From Azospirillum ramasamyi (lineage in GTDB: Bacteria > Pseudomonadota > Alphaproteobacteria > Azospirillales > Azospirillaceae): DNA of 64,000 nucleotides. A model generated the notes under the pieces. The model had not been told where the DNA came from. It did no database searches and saw only the letters and a list, made by a program, of their open reading frames with translations. Made by a program: the position numbers and the translations under genes. Positions within the stretch are counted from its first letter, which is position 1. Every line of letters begins with the position of its first letter. Location of the stretch: assembly GCF_003233655.1 (NCBI RefSeq), contig NZ_CP029832.1, forward strand, positions 1 to 64,000, read 5' to 3'. Shown here piece after piece: positions 53,496-61,867 of the stretch.

Positions 53496-54287
53496 ATGGC
53501 TCGCGCCGCCAACACGCAACTCGCCGTCGTGACCGGAGCCTCCAGCGGCATCGGCCTCGAACTCGCCAGGCAATGTGCCTCCAACGGCTTCGACCTCGTG
53601 ATCGCCGCCGACGATCCGGCGATCGAGCAGGCCGCCGGCGAGCTTCGCAAGTTGGGCGGTGCGGTCGAGACGGTCCAGGCTGACCTCGCCACGCTGGAGG
53701 GGGTGGACCGCCTCTATGCCGCACTGAAAGGCCGGACGGTCGATGCGCTGCTGGCCAATGCCGGGCATGGGCTGGGCCACGGCTTCCTCGACCAGGATTT
53801 TGCCGAGGCCCGCCATGTCATCGACACCAACATCACCGGCACGCTCTATCTGATCCAGAAAATCGGCCGCGACATGCGCGCCCGCAACCAGGGGCGCATC
53901 CTGATCACCGGCTCCATCGCCGGCTTCATGCCCGGTTCCTTCCAGGCCGTCTACAACGGCACCAAGGCCTTCATCGACTCCTTCTCTTTTGCGCTGCGTG
54001 ACGAGTTGAAGGACACTGACATCACCGTGACCTGCCTGATGCCCGGCCCGACCGACACGGAGTTCTTCGAGCGCGCCGACATGCTGGACACCGCGGTCGC
54101 CCAGGGGAAAAAGGACGATCCGGCGATGGTGGCCAAGGTCGGTTTCGGCGCGATGATGAAGGGCGAGGGCGACGTGGTCGCCGGCTGGAAGAACAAGTTG
54201 GAGACGACGATGGCGACCGTCACCCCGTCGGGCATGCTGGCCCGGCAGCACCGCAAGATGGCGGAGCCGGGCTCGGGCAAGCACTGA
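53496..54287 (+). CDS. Short-chain dehydrogenase/reductase family protein
   Basis: A 263-residue classical SDR: nucleotide motif VVTGASSGIGLELAR (near residue 11), NAGHG, Ser in GRILITGSIAGFMPG and the catalytic YNGTKAF (Tyr-x-x-x-Lys). The late MPGPTDTEFFERADM is common in SDRs annotated as DltE-like oxidoreductases. GAAAGGGC lies before ATG 53496. Single gene with its own downstream hairpin; substrate not known. Confidence 0.88.
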   Translation: MARAANTQLAVVTGASSGIGLELARQCASNGFDLVIAADDPAIEQAAGELRKLGGAVETVQADLATLEGVDRLYAALKGRTVDALLANAGHGLGHGFLDQDFAEARHVIDTNITGTLYLIQKIGRDMRARNQGRILITGSIAGFMPGSFQAVYNGTKAFIDSFSFALRDELKDTDITVTCLMPGPTDTEFFERADMLDTAVAQGKKDDPAMVAKVGFGAMMKGEGDVVAGWKNKLETTMATVTPSGMLARQHRKMAEPGSGKH

Positions 54288-54363
54288 TATCATCGAGCGT
54301 AAAGCCTGACCCATCAGGCTTTACGCTCGCCCTCAAACGGCAGTCGCGGCCCTTACCGCCCGC
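54288..54363. repeat. Dispersed hairpin repeat, copy 2 (inverted relative to copy 1)
   Basis: This is the reverse-complement counterpart of 39389-39513. Its stem GCGTAAAGCCTGA (54297-54309) pairs with 54314-54326 around loop CCCA. Relative to copy 1 one base pair of the stem is swapped on both strands, keeping perfect pairing. The left boundary coincides with the base after the SDR stop codon. The GC-rich insert of copy 1 is absent here. Confidence 0.75.
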
Positions 54364-54388
54364 TCCGCAACTCCTGCCGGTGGCGGCG

Positions 54389-54841
54389 TCAGGTGTCGAG
54401 GCAGCCGCCCCGCGGCGCCACGGTGATGCGGATCAGTTCCGATCCGCCGCCGCCGAAGACGTTGCCGCCGGTGTAGGTCAGACAGCCTTCATTGCGGTAG
54501 ATGACCTGGAGGCGCTGGGCATCGTTGCCGAAATAGAAGGGGATCCAGCGCTTGCCGGTCTCATGCCGGATCATGTTGTCCGGCGCGCCGATCAGGGTCG
54601 AGACCTCTTCCATCGTCATGCCGATCTGTAGCTTGGCGAAGCGGCTGCCGGGGGCAGGGGTGCCGATCAACTCGCCTTCATAGCGGCCGTCGCGCGATTT
54701 CACCATCCGCGCGTTCGGCGTCGATGGTGCCGCCGTCGCCGTCGCGGCGGATCCATTTCCGGTGGTCGACGCCTGCTGCTGGCCGGCGCAGCCGATCAGC
54801 AGTGCCACCGCCGATAATGCCGCCCAAGTCGCTTTTCCCAC
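54389..54841 (-). CDS. Small lipoprotein with BamE/SmpA-like domain
   Basis: A 150-residue predicted lipoprotein. The signal MGKATWAALSAVALLIGCAG ends in a lipobox with Cys18. After a Ser/Thr/Ala spacer, FAKLQIGMTMEEVSTLIGAPDNMIRHETGKRWIPFYFGNDAQRLQVIYRNEG follows the SmpA/OmlA (BamE-like) pattern, and two further cysteines lie near the C-terminus. Such folds mediate contacts in the periplasm. The start is GTG at 54841. It is probably not BamE itself, because the sequence after the motif diverges. Confidence 0.75.
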   Translation of the reverse strand: MGKATWAALSAVALLIGCAGQQQASTTGNGSAATATAAPSTPNARMVKSRDGRYEGELIGTPAPGSRFAKLQIGMTMEEVSTLIGAPDNMIRHETGKRWIPFYFGNDAQRLQVIYRNEGCLTYTGGNVFGGGGSELIRITVAPRGGCLDT

Positions 54842-54986
54842 AATGTTGGTCCCTGCCTGATTGTTCTGGTCGTTTCCCCGCGCCCGCGACTATGGGTCCG
54901 ATAATCGCGGGACGGCATCGGCAAAGGCGGATGAAGAAAGCCAAAGAGGGGTAATAACAACAGGCGGTCCGCCCGCTTCCCTGCTT

Positions 54987-55763
54987 TCAGGCGGCGGGAT
55001 TGGACTGCCGCCGGCCGGTGTAGTTCTTGAACAGGTCGTAATCGGTGTCGCAGCGGACCTGCGTCAGCCCGGCGGAGGTCATCGCCGTGGTGATGACCTC
55101 AGGTTCGACGCACTGGTCGATGGTCTCCCAATAATAGCGCATCAGCGTACGGCCCTCCTCCCCGCCGCCGCTGAGGCGCGAAACCGTCGGCACCACCATG
55201 CCGAGATAGGCGTTCATCAGATGACGGGTGACCGGGCGCCGGGGGCGGCCGATCTCCATCACCAGAACCGTGCCGCCGGGACGCAGCACGCGGCGGAACT
55301 CCCGGAAGGTGGCGGTCAGGTCACCGACATGGCGAAGCGCGTAGCCGATGGTGACGAGGTCAACGCAGGAATCGGCGATCGGCAGCGCGTCCGCCACGCC
55401 CTGGATCAGTGGGATGGAGAGGCTGCGCTGTGCCTCCGCCAGCATCGCTTCGCTCAGGTCCACTCCGATGACGTCTTCGGGACTGCCGCAGAGCGAAACC
55501 GCCTCCCGCGCGACCAGCCCGGTGCCGATGGCGACATCCAGCACCCGCATTCCCGGCCGCAAGCCCGCCCGGCGCAGGCATTGCGCCCGATACCAGGAGC
55601 CGGAGCCGAGCGCAAAGATGGTGTTGATGCGGTCGTAATGGTGGGCGGTCCGGTTGAACAGCCCGCGGACGAAGCGCAGCCGCTGCGTCTGGTCGCGATA
55701 GAAGGAGTCCAGCACCGGATGCGGTTCGACGGCGCCGACGCGGGGGGATGGTTCGGTCGGCAC
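54987..55763 (-). CDS. UbiE/COQ5-like SAM-dependent methyltransferase
   Basis: A 258-residue class I methyltransferase. Motif I is MRVLDVAIGTGLVAREAV, followed by VIGVDLSEAMLAEAQ, ADALPIADSCVDLVTIGYALRHV and VLRPGGTVLVMEIGRP. The pattern VRGLFNRTAHHYDRINTIFALGSGSWYR at the start is typical of the ubiquinone/menaquinone methyltransferase group. GTG 55763 is preceded by AAGGAG at suitable distance. It follows a MipA-like gene on the same strand and borders an aryl-polyene-like locus, where it may methylate an aromatic head group. Confidence 0.83.
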   Translation of the reverse strand: MPTEPSPRVGAVEPHPVLDSFYRDQTQRLRFVRGLFNRTAHHYDRINTIFALGSGSWYRAQCLRRAGLRPGMRVLDVAIGTGLVAREAVSLCGSPEDVIGVDLSEAMLAEAQRSLSIPLIQGVADALPIADSCVDLVTIGYALRHVGDLTATFREFRRVLRPGGTVLVMEIGRPRRPVTRHLMNAYLGMVVPTVSRLSGGGEEGRTLMRYYWETIDQCVEPEVITTAMTSAGLTQVRCDTDYDLFKNYTGRRQSNPAA

Positions 55764-55794
55764 GGCGGAGTCTCCTTCGCGGTTGGTGCAGGCG

Positions 55795-56679
55795 TCAGTC
55801 GAGAATGTCGCTCACGGCGCTGACCCGGCTGTCCGACCGGTAGAGCGAGACGGTGAGGCCGGCCCCGACCGACAGGTTGACATTGCGCTTGTAGAGCGGA
55901 CTGTCCTCATTGGCCGCACCGGAGAACAGCTCTCCCCGGACGGCGCCGAAGGCGGAGATGCGGTCCGTCACCGGCATGACCAGCGAACTGTGCAGGCGCA
56001 GGCCCAGATAGCCGGCGCGGGCGTCATAGGCGTCGCGTCCGGGCCGGGCATATTGCGGGTCGACCTGATAGAAATAATCCATCAGATGGCTGGACGCGAA
56101 GATCGGTCCCAGACCGAGACGGAACTGGTCGTCGCCGGACATCAGCCCGGCCTTGCTGTAGGCGACATCGGGCGCGAAGACGAGTCCGCGGTACTTGATG
56201 CGGCTGAAATCGGTGGAGAAGACGCTGCGCACCGGCAGGGTCAGGTCGATCCGCTCGCGCAGGCCTCTGTCGCGGTGCAGGTTGATCTTCAGCGCCGGCC
56301 CGACCTCTCCCAGCAGATCGATGTCCGGCATGCCCTGCCGCGCGCGGTTGTCGTCGGCGGAGGAGCCCAGCGCCCCTTCCAGGCTGACCTCGAAGGTCAC
56401 GCGGTCGGAGCGGTAGAGCCGTCCCTGGATGCCGTTCCGGTCGGCGCGGAACACGTCGCCGCGATAGATGACATAGGGCAGGGCGGCGGCCTGGACGTGG
56501 TTCTGGTCGGCGGCCGGATAGTCGGGGATGTAGCCGATGCCGCCGCCGATGCCGACCTCGAACAGCGGCTTGCCGTTCTCGCTCCCCGACTCCTGGGCAA
56601 GGGCCGGCCCCGATGCGCAGAAGATCGCCGGCAGGGCGCAGACGGCAACGGCAATCGTCGTTGTCAACACACGCACCAT
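55795..56679 (-). CDS. MipA/OmpV-family outer-membrane protein
   Basis: A 294-residue protein with signal peptide MVRVLTTTIAVAVCALPAIFCASGPALAQ and a beta-barrel of the MltA-interacting/OmpV family: LFEVGIGGGIGYIPDYPAADQ, AAALPYVIYRGDVFRADRNGIQGRLY, FEVSLEGALGSSADDNRAR, RSVFSTDFSRIKYRGLVFAPDVAY and NLSVGAGLTVSLYRSDSRV. It would sit in the outer membrane; the function of the family is poorly defined. Start ATG 56679 coincides with the signal peptide. It lies 31 bases upstream of the UbiE-like gene and is divergent from the polyene-type genes. Confidence 0.87.
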   Translation of the reverse strand: MVRVLTTTIAVAVCALPAIFCASGPALAQESGSENGKPLFEVGIGGGIGYIPDYPAADQNHVQAAALPYVIYRGDVFRADRNGIQGRLYRSDRVTFEVSLEGALGSSADDNRARQGMPDIDLLGEVGPALKINLHRDRGLRERIDLTLPVRSVFSTDFSRIKYRGLVFAPDVAYSKAGLMSGDDQFRLGLGPIFASSHLMDYFYQVDPQYARPGRDAYDARAGYLGLRLHSSLVMPVTDRISAFGAVRGELFSGAANEDSPLYKRNVNLSVGAGLTVSLYRSDSRVSAVSDILD

Positions 56680-57091
56680 GCATCCCCGATCGAGTTCGCC
56701 GCTTTCAGGCGGTGCGGCATCTTGTAAGCGCCGGACACGGCAGGCAAGCAGGATTGCAAATCGCGAAATGGGTAACCAATCAAGATAGTTGCGCTTTCCC
56801 AAGTGCAATGGCGGGAATCCGCGAGCAACGCGTCGGCGCTGTGCAATGAATCCGTAATATTGCCGGCTCAACATCTTCAAACAGAAGATGCTGATATCGG
56901 TAAGCTGCGGATATATCATTCCGGGTATGCCCCGGATAAAGGGCATGTCGGGCTTTTGTCCCTGGAGCGCCCGTGGCGGGGTCTGATAAAAACGAGGACA
57001 TGACCTCCTGGTCGCATTGCCGAAAGCGGGTATCGGAAATCGAACAACCGAAAGCAGAACAACCGGGAGAGCGGCGAAGGCCGCAAAGACG
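56680..57091. promoter_or_regulatory. Divergent promoter region, MipA-like / polyene-type FAD gene
   Basis: This 412-base gap has no gene. CATCTTC (56872-56878) and GAAGATG (56884-56890) form a perfect 7-base inverted repeat over AAACA. A second near-palindrome, CCGGGTATGCCCCGG, lies at about 56921-56935. Either could be a regulator site for one of the two divergent operons. I cannot place the promoter boxes with confidence. Confidence 0.4.
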
Positions 57092-58405
57092 ATGATGTCG
57101 AACGGCACCGATTACGATTGCGACGTTCTGGTGGTGGGCGGCGGTCCGGCTGGATCGACCGCTGCGGCTCTTCTGGCCGGCAAGGGGCATCGGGTAATTC
57201 TGCTGGAGAAGGACCATCACCCGCGTTTCCACATCGGCGAATCCCTGCTTCCCTGCAATCTGCCCCTGCTGGAGCGGCTGGGCGTGCTGGAGGAGGTGGA
57301 GCGGATCGGCATGCTGAAATATGGGGCGGAGTTCGTGTCGCCCTACCACGGCAAGGCCGTCACCTTCGACTTCGCCAGGGCCTGGGACAAGACCAAGCCC
57401 TATGCCTTTCAGGTCCGCCGGTCGGAATTCGACCATATCCTGATCCGCAACGCCGCCGCCAAGGGGGCGATAGTCATCGAAGGCTGCAAGGTGACCGATG
57501 TCGACATCCGCGGGACGGAGGGCAGCATCGCCACCGCCCGGCAGGACGACGGCACCGTCCGCAGCCTGCGCACGCGCTTCCTGGTCGATGCCTCGGGCCG
57601 CGACACGCTGCTCGCCTCGCGCTTCGGCATCAAGCGGCGCAACGCCAAGCACAACAGCGCGGCGATATTCGGCCATTTCACCGGCGCCAAGAGGCTGCCG
57701 GGCAAGGCCGAGGGCAACATCACCGTCTTCTGGTTCGACCATGGCTGGTTCTGGTTCATCCCGCTGGCGGACGGCACCACCAGCGTCGGCGCGGTCTGCT
57801 GGCCCTATTACTTCAAGACGCGCAAGACCGACCAGACCCGCTTCTTCCTGGACACGGTGGCGCTGTGCCCGGCGCTGGCGGAACGGCTGGAAGGGGCGGA
57901 GCTGACCGGCCCGGTGACGGGGACCGGCAACTTCTCCTATCAGGCGGACCGCATGTCGGGGCCGGGATACGTCATGCTGGGCGACGCCTTCGCCTTCATC
58001 GATCCGGTCTTTTCCACCGGCGTCTATCTGGCGATGACCAGCGCCTTCGAAGGGGCCGAGGCGGTCGACGCCTGCCTGCGCGAACCGGCGCGGCAGGAGC
58101 AGGTGCTGAAGCGCTTCGAGCAGACCGTCCGGCAGGGAATCGGCACCTTCTCCTGGTACATCTACCGGGTGACGACGCCGGCCTTGCGAAACCTGTTCAT
58201 GGGGCCGCGCAACGTCTTCCGGGTGGAGGAGGCGCTGCTGTCGCTTCTGGCCGGCGACGTCTTCCGTCCGTCGCCGATCAAGGCCCGGCTGAAGATATTC
58301 AAGGCGATCTACTACATGAACGCCCTGCTGGACTTCAAAAGGAACTATATGGCATGGCGGAAACGGCGACAGAACGTGCGAACGCCGCTGGGCGACGCCG
58401 TCTGA
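57092..58405 (+). CDS. FAD-dependent oxidoreductase (tryptophan-halogenase/geranylgeranyl-reductase-like)
   Basis: A 437-residue flavoprotein. The FAD motif is CDVLVVGGGPAGSTAAALLAGKGHRVILLEKD, followed by HIGESLLPCNLPLLERLGVLEEVERIGMLKYGAEFV, and later GYVMLGDAFAFIDPVFSTGVYLAMTSA, where halogenase relatives have the same GDAxxFIDPxxSxG. This type recurs in aryl-polyene, xanthomonadin and flexirubin clusters, where it is thought to act on the aryl head group as a dehydrogenase or hydroxylase. Two ATGs (57092, 57095) compete. The 3' end overlaps the acyltransferase gene by 52 bases. Confidence 0.85.
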   Translation: MMSNGTDYDCDVLVVGGGPAGSTAAALLAGKGHRVILLEKDHHPRFHIGESLLPCNLPLLERLGVLEEVERIGMLKYGAEFVSPYHGKAVTFDFARAWDKTKPYAFQVRRSEFDHILIRNAAAKGAIVIEGCKVTDVDIRGTEGSIATARQDDGTVRSLRTRFLVDASGRDTLLASRFGIKRRNAKHNSAAIFGHFTGAKRLPGKAEGNITVFWFDHGWFWFIPLADGTTSVGAVCWPYYFKTRKTDQTRFFLDTVALCPALAERLEGAELTGPVTGTGNFSYQADRMSGPGYVMLGDAFAFIDPVFSTGVYLAMTSAFEGAEAVDACLREPARQEQVLKRFEQTVRQGIGTFSWYIYRVTTPALRNLFMGPRNVFRVEEALLSLLAGDVFRPSPIKARLKIFKAIYYMNALLDFKRNYMAWRKRRQNVRTPLGDAV

Positions 58406-59136
58406 CCTTAACGGGTGCGCTCCGGCAGGTCTGGGAACATGTCCTGTTCTACGGCCTGCTGTTCCTGTTCGGGCTGATGTCGCTGGCCTGGAGCCTGACG
58501 GCGGCTCTGATCGGCCCGCTGCTGCCGCGCCGCTTCGCCGGTCCGCTCGGCCGGCTGGCGATCAAGACCGGCTTCCGCCTCTATCTCGGCACGCTGCGGG
58601 CCTGCGGGGTGCTCAAGACCGATCTGTCGGCGTTGGACGGGCTGAAGGGCGACGGCGGATTGCTGATCTGCCCGAATCATCCGTCGATCCTGGATGCCGT
58701 GCTGCTGATCTCGCACCTGCCGGACGTGGTCTGCATCGCCAAGGCCAAGGTCTACGACAATCTCTTCCTCGGCGGCGGGGCGCGGATGGCCGGCTACATC
58801 CGCAACGACGCGCCCAATTCGCTGGTCAAGTTGGCGGCGCAGCAGGTCCGCGCCGGCCACCATCTGCTGATCTTCCCCGAAGGCACCCGCACCGAACGCG
58901 CGCCGGTCAACGCGCTGAAGGGCGGCTTCGCGCTGATCGCCAAGACGGCGGAGGCGCCGGTGCAGGCCGTGTTCATCGACAGCAACACCAATTTCCTCGG
59001 CAAGGGCTGGCCACTGTTCCGCAAGCCCGAGTTTCCGCTGGTCTACACCGTCCGTCTCGGCCGCCGGTTCGATCCGGTCACGGACATGCGCGGCCTCGTC
59101 GCCGAACTGGAACACCACTACAGGTCCGAATTGTGA
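58354..59136 (+). CDS. Lysophospholipid acyltransferase (PlsC-like) family protein
   Basis: A 260-residue membrane-associated acyltransferase. An N-terminal hydrophobic segment (VLFYGLLFLFGLMSLAWSLTAALIG) precedes the catalytic block: CPNHPSILDAVLL (HxxxxD motif) and LIFPEGTRTERAP. In aryl-polyene loci such enzymes attach the polyene acid to a lipid or glycolipid carrier. The ATG at 58354 has AAAAGGA upstream and overlaps the FAD gene in another frame. The 3' end overlaps the glycosyltransferase gene by GTGA. Confidence 0.87.
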   Translation: MAETATERANAAGRRRLTLTGALRQVWEHVLFYGLLFLFGLMSLAWSLTAALIGPLLPRRFAGPLGRLAIKTGFRLYLGTLRACGVLKTDLSALDGLKGDGGLLICPNHPSILDAVLLISHLPDVVCIAKAKVYDNLFLGGGARMAGYIRNDAPNSLVKLAAQQVRAGHHLLIFPEGTRTERAPVNALKGGFALIAKTAEAPVQAVFIDSNTNFLGKGWPLFRKPEFPLVYTVRLGRRFDPVTDMRGLVAELEHHYRSEL

Positions 59137-59918
59137 TTACCGACGCGTCAACCAGCCATCTCGTCCTGATTCCCAGCTACAACACCGGGCCGAAACTGTT
59201 CGAGACGGTGCGGGCGGCGCGCCTGCATTGGGCCCCGGTCTGGGTCGTGGTGGACGGCAGCACCGACGGAACGGTGGAGGAGCTTCGGGCGATGGCCGCC
59301 GACGACCCCCATCTGCGCGTGCTGGAACTGCCGGCCAACCGCGGCAAGGGGGCCGCGGTGCTCCATGGGCTGGAGGAGGCGGAGCGCTGCGGCTTCACCC
59401 ATGCGCTGACCATGGATGCCGACGGCCAGCACCCGGCCGACCGCATTCCGCAATTCCAGGGCGTTTCGCAGGCCAATCCCGACGCCCTGGTGCTGGGCAA
59501 GCCGGTGTTCGACGCCAGCGCCCCGCGGCTGCGTGTCGGTGGGCGCAGGATTTCCAACTGGTGGGCCAATCTGGAGACACTGTGGGGCGGGATCGGCGAT
59601 TCGCTGTTCGGCTTCCGCGTCTATCCGATCAAGCCGCTGCGGAAGGTGATGCGGCGCAATCCCTGGATGCGCCGCTTCGACTTCGATCCTGAGGCGGCGG
59701 TGCGGCTGTGCTGGCTCGGCGTTCCCACCATCAACGTGGCGGCGCCCGTCCGCTACTTCAAACCGGAGGACGGCGGGGTTTCCCATTTCAACTATGTCCG
59801 GGACAACGCCCTGCTGACCTGGATGCATACGAGGTTGATGCTGGGCTTCATCGGCCGGTTGCCGATGCTGACGATCCGCCGGGTCCGCTCCCGGTCCCTC
59901 AGATCATCCCCCCATTGA
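59133..59918 (+). CDS. Family 2 glycosyltransferase
   Basis: A 261-residue GT-A glycosyltransferase: LVLIPSYNTGPKLFETV, VWVVVDGSTDGT, LPANRGKGAAVLHGLEEA and the metal-binding ALTMDADGQHPAD. It starts at GTG 59133 inside the stop overlap (GTGA) of the acyltransferase gene. Glycosyltransferases of this group accompany the acyltransferase in aryl-polyene clusters, where they are thought to build the lipid anchor. Its end overlaps the convergent FabG-type gene by 20 bases. Confidence 0.88.
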   Translation: MITDASTSHLVLIPSYNTGPKLFETVRAARLHWAPVWVVVDGSTDGTVEELRAMAADDPHLRVLELPANRGKGAAVLHGLEEAERCGFTHALTMDADGQHPADRIPQFQGVSQANPDALVLGKPVFDASAPRLRVGGRRISNWWANLETLWGGIGDSLFGFRVYPIKPLRKVMRRNPWMRRFDFDPEAAVRLCWLGVPTINVAAPVRYFKPEDGGVSHFNYVRDNALLTWMHTRLMLGFIGRLPMLTIRRVRSRSLRSSPH

Positions 59919-60618
59919 TCGAGATGATCTGGCCGGAGATGTAGGCGGCGCGGTCGGACGCCAGGAAGCCGACGAGGTCCGCCACTTCCTCCGGCCGGCC
60001 GGCGCGCTTCATCGGCACCATCCGCTTGACCATGTCGGCGTCGAAGGCGGCATCCGCCATCGGCGAGGCGATGATGCCCGGCGCCACCGCGTTGACGGTG
60101 ATGCCGCGCGGCGCCAGTTCCAGCGCCAGCGACTTCGTCGCGCCATGCAGCCCGGCCTTGGCGGCGGCATAATTGGTCTGGCCGCGGTTGCCGGCGACGG
60201 CCGCCACCGACGACAGCGTGACGATGCGGCCCCAGCGCGTGCCGATCATCGGCATCAGCAGCGGTTGCGTCACGTTGAAGAAGCCGTTGAGCGAGACGTC
60301 CACCACGCGGCTCCACTGCTCCCGCCGCATCGCCGGCATCACTGCATCGTCATGGATGCCGGCATTGTTGACCAGGATCTGGATGGGACCGGCCTCCAGC
60401 ACGCGTTCCAGCGCGGCAGAGGTCGCATCGGCGTCTGTGACGTCGAAGGCCAGCGGCTCCGCCGACCCGCCTGCCGCGGCGATCTCCGCCGCCAGCGCCG
60501 CGGCGCGGTCGGTCGCGCCATTGGCGTGGACCAGCACATGGCAGCCATCCGCCGCCAGCGTCCGGCAGATCGCAGCCCCCAGCGCCCCGCTGCCGCCGGT
60601 GACGAGTGCCCGTCTCAT
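59899..60618 (-). CDS. 3-oxoacyl-ACP reductase (FabG/ApeQ-like SDR)
   Basis: A 239-residue SDR: ALVTGGSGALGAAICRTLA, VNNAGIHDDAVM, IVTLSSVAAVAGNRGQTNYAAAKAGL with the Ser-Tyr-Lys set, VNAVAPGIIASPM and the FabG-like ending DRAAYISGQIISINGGMI. It reduces the ketoacyl-ACP intermediate in each polyene elongation round. Its ATG overlaps the dehydratase stop by ATGA, and it is the last gene of the leftward biosynthetic arm. Confidence 0.9.
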   Translation of the reverse strand: MRRALVTGGSGALGAAICRTLAADGCHVLVHANGATDRAAALAAEIAAAGGSAEPLAFDVTDADATSAALERVLEAGPIQILVNNAGIHDDAVMPAMRREQWSRVVDVSLNGFFNVTQPLLMPMIGTRWGRIVTLSSVAAVAGNRGQTNYAAAKAGLHGATKSLALELAPRGITVNAVAPGIIASPMADAAFDADMVKRMVPMKRAGRPEEVADLVGFLASDRAAYISGQIISINGGMI

Positions 60619-61064
60619 GCCGCCCCCAAATCCGCGATTCCGGCGTCGATCACCACCGCAGCCCGGCCGTTCAGCAATTCGCGGCCCGCCGCCGTGACGG
60701 AAAAGGCGTAGATCACGCGGCTGCCTTCGCCGGTCAGGTTCTCGGCCTCGATGATCAGGTCGTCCACCAGATCGTCCAGCCGTTCGACCCGGCAGGCGAG
60801 GTCGCGCAGGCTGGCGAGATACCCCGCAGCCGGGCGCGTTCCGCCGCCGGTCAGCCCGCCATGCACCGCCATGGCCTGTGACGCATATTCCACCCCGCAC
60901 AAGGCGGCGAGCCGCCCGGCATGGCGCAGCGGATTGTCCGGATCGCGATGGCTGCGGGCGATGCAGCGGATGCGGTTTCGATCCCAGGACAGCACGCCGT
61001 CCAGCAGGCACATGGTGCCGGCATGGGGAATGAGGTCCGTCAGCGCCCCGCGCGTCATCAGCAT
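60615..61064 (-). CDS. Hot-dog-fold 3-hydroxyacyl-ACP dehydratase (ApeP-like)
   Basis: A 149-residue hot-dog protein: LIPHAGTMCLLDGVLSWD with the active-site His, NPLRHAGRLAALCGVEYASQAMAVHGGL along the central helix, and YLASLRDLACRVERLDD. This is the pattern of aryl-polyene dehydratases (ApeI/ApeP type), which remove water to leave a conjugated double bond. ATG 61064 or 61058 is possible; both overlap the upstream stop. It sits between the reductase and the chain-length-factor-like gene. Confidence 0.85.
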   Translation of the reverse strand: MLMTRGALTDLIPHAGTMCLLDGVLSWDRNRIRCIARSHRDPDNPLRHAGRLAALCGVEYASQAMAVHGGLTGGGTRPAAGYLASLRDLACRVERLDDLVDDLIIEAENLTGEGSRVIYAFSVTAAGRELLNGRAAVVIDAGIADLGAA

Positions 61065-61867
61065 GGCGCGGCAACCCGGATCACCAGCCGTCCGCCCGGC
61101 GGCAGATCCAGCACCACCGTCTCGGTGCCGCCGTCCGCACAGACGCGCGCCAGCGCCGACAGCAGCGGCAGGGCGCGGGCGGCCGGGTTGCCGGTCCGCA
61201 GCGCCTCCAGCCCGAGATCGGCCATGCGGGTGACCGGCTCGTCCCCCCGCGTGAGTTCGATGTCCAGCCAGGCGAGGCAGCGAGCGGTTGGGGCCGGCGT
61301 CAGGACCAGCGCGGTGCCGAAGCTCCCGGCGATGGGGCGGGCCTTGTTCAGCGGCTCCGGGTAGGGCAGGTCGTAGGCGATCAGCCCGACGGTCCAGCCG
61401 TCGGCCACGACCTCCGCCGCCGCCTCCAGCAGGCCGGCCTGGAAGCTCTCGTCATGGGCCGACAGGCTGGTTGAGGGTTCGCGCGAGCGGGTGGCGATGC
61501 TCCAATAGCCGGCCGGCGCATTGTGGACCGAGTTGTGGAAGCGCGTCGGTGAGATGTCGCGCTCCTCCGTCGCCAGCGTTTCCAGGATCTGGTGCAGGGT
61601 GTCGGGATCGCCGCTGGAGGAGGCGAAGACGGTGGCGATCGTCGCCGGATCGCGGCCGGCCTGCTCCATCGCCTCCGCGCCCACCGCCATGGCGAGCTTG
61701 ACCGTCGGGACGCTGCGCCGCCGTTCGGCCGGCGGCAGAAGCGGGCTGGCGCTCAGCATGGTCGCCATGGCCACATAGGCGCTGTCGCCGGTGAGGATGG
61801 AGCGCGCCGCCGCCCAGCCGGCCAATCCGGGACCGAGCAGGCCGATGCCCTCGACATGGACCCGCAT
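61058..61867 (-). CDS. Ketosynthase N-terminal-like protein without active-site Cys (chain-length-factor-like)
   Basis: A 269-residue protein resembling the N-terminal ketoacyl-synthase-like domain (PF13723 type): VHVEGIGLLGPGLAGWAAARSIL, VKLAMAVGAEAMEQAGRDP, TVFASSSGDPDTLHQILETLA and SPTRFHNSVHNAPAGYWSIATRSREPSTSLSAHDESFQAGLLEAAAEV. The usual nucleophile cysteine is absent, and the C-terminal thiolase half is missing. Such proteins pair with an active ketosynthase in aryl-polyene and related type II systems. It overlaps the ketosynthase stop by TGATG, in line with a heterodimer. Confidence 0.82.
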   Translation of the reverse strand: MRVHVEGIGLLGPGLAGWAAARSILTGDSAYVAMATMLSASPLLPPAERRRSVPTVKLAMAVGAEAMEQAGRDPATIATVFASSSGDPDTLHQILETLATEERDISPTRFHNSVHNAPAGYWSIATRSREPSTSLSAHDESFQAGLLEAAAEVVADGWTVGLIAYDLPYPEPLNKARPIAGSFGTALVLTPAPTARCLAWLDIELTRGDEPVTRMADLGLEALRTGNPAARALPLLSALARVCADGGTETVVLDLPPGGRLVIRVAAPC

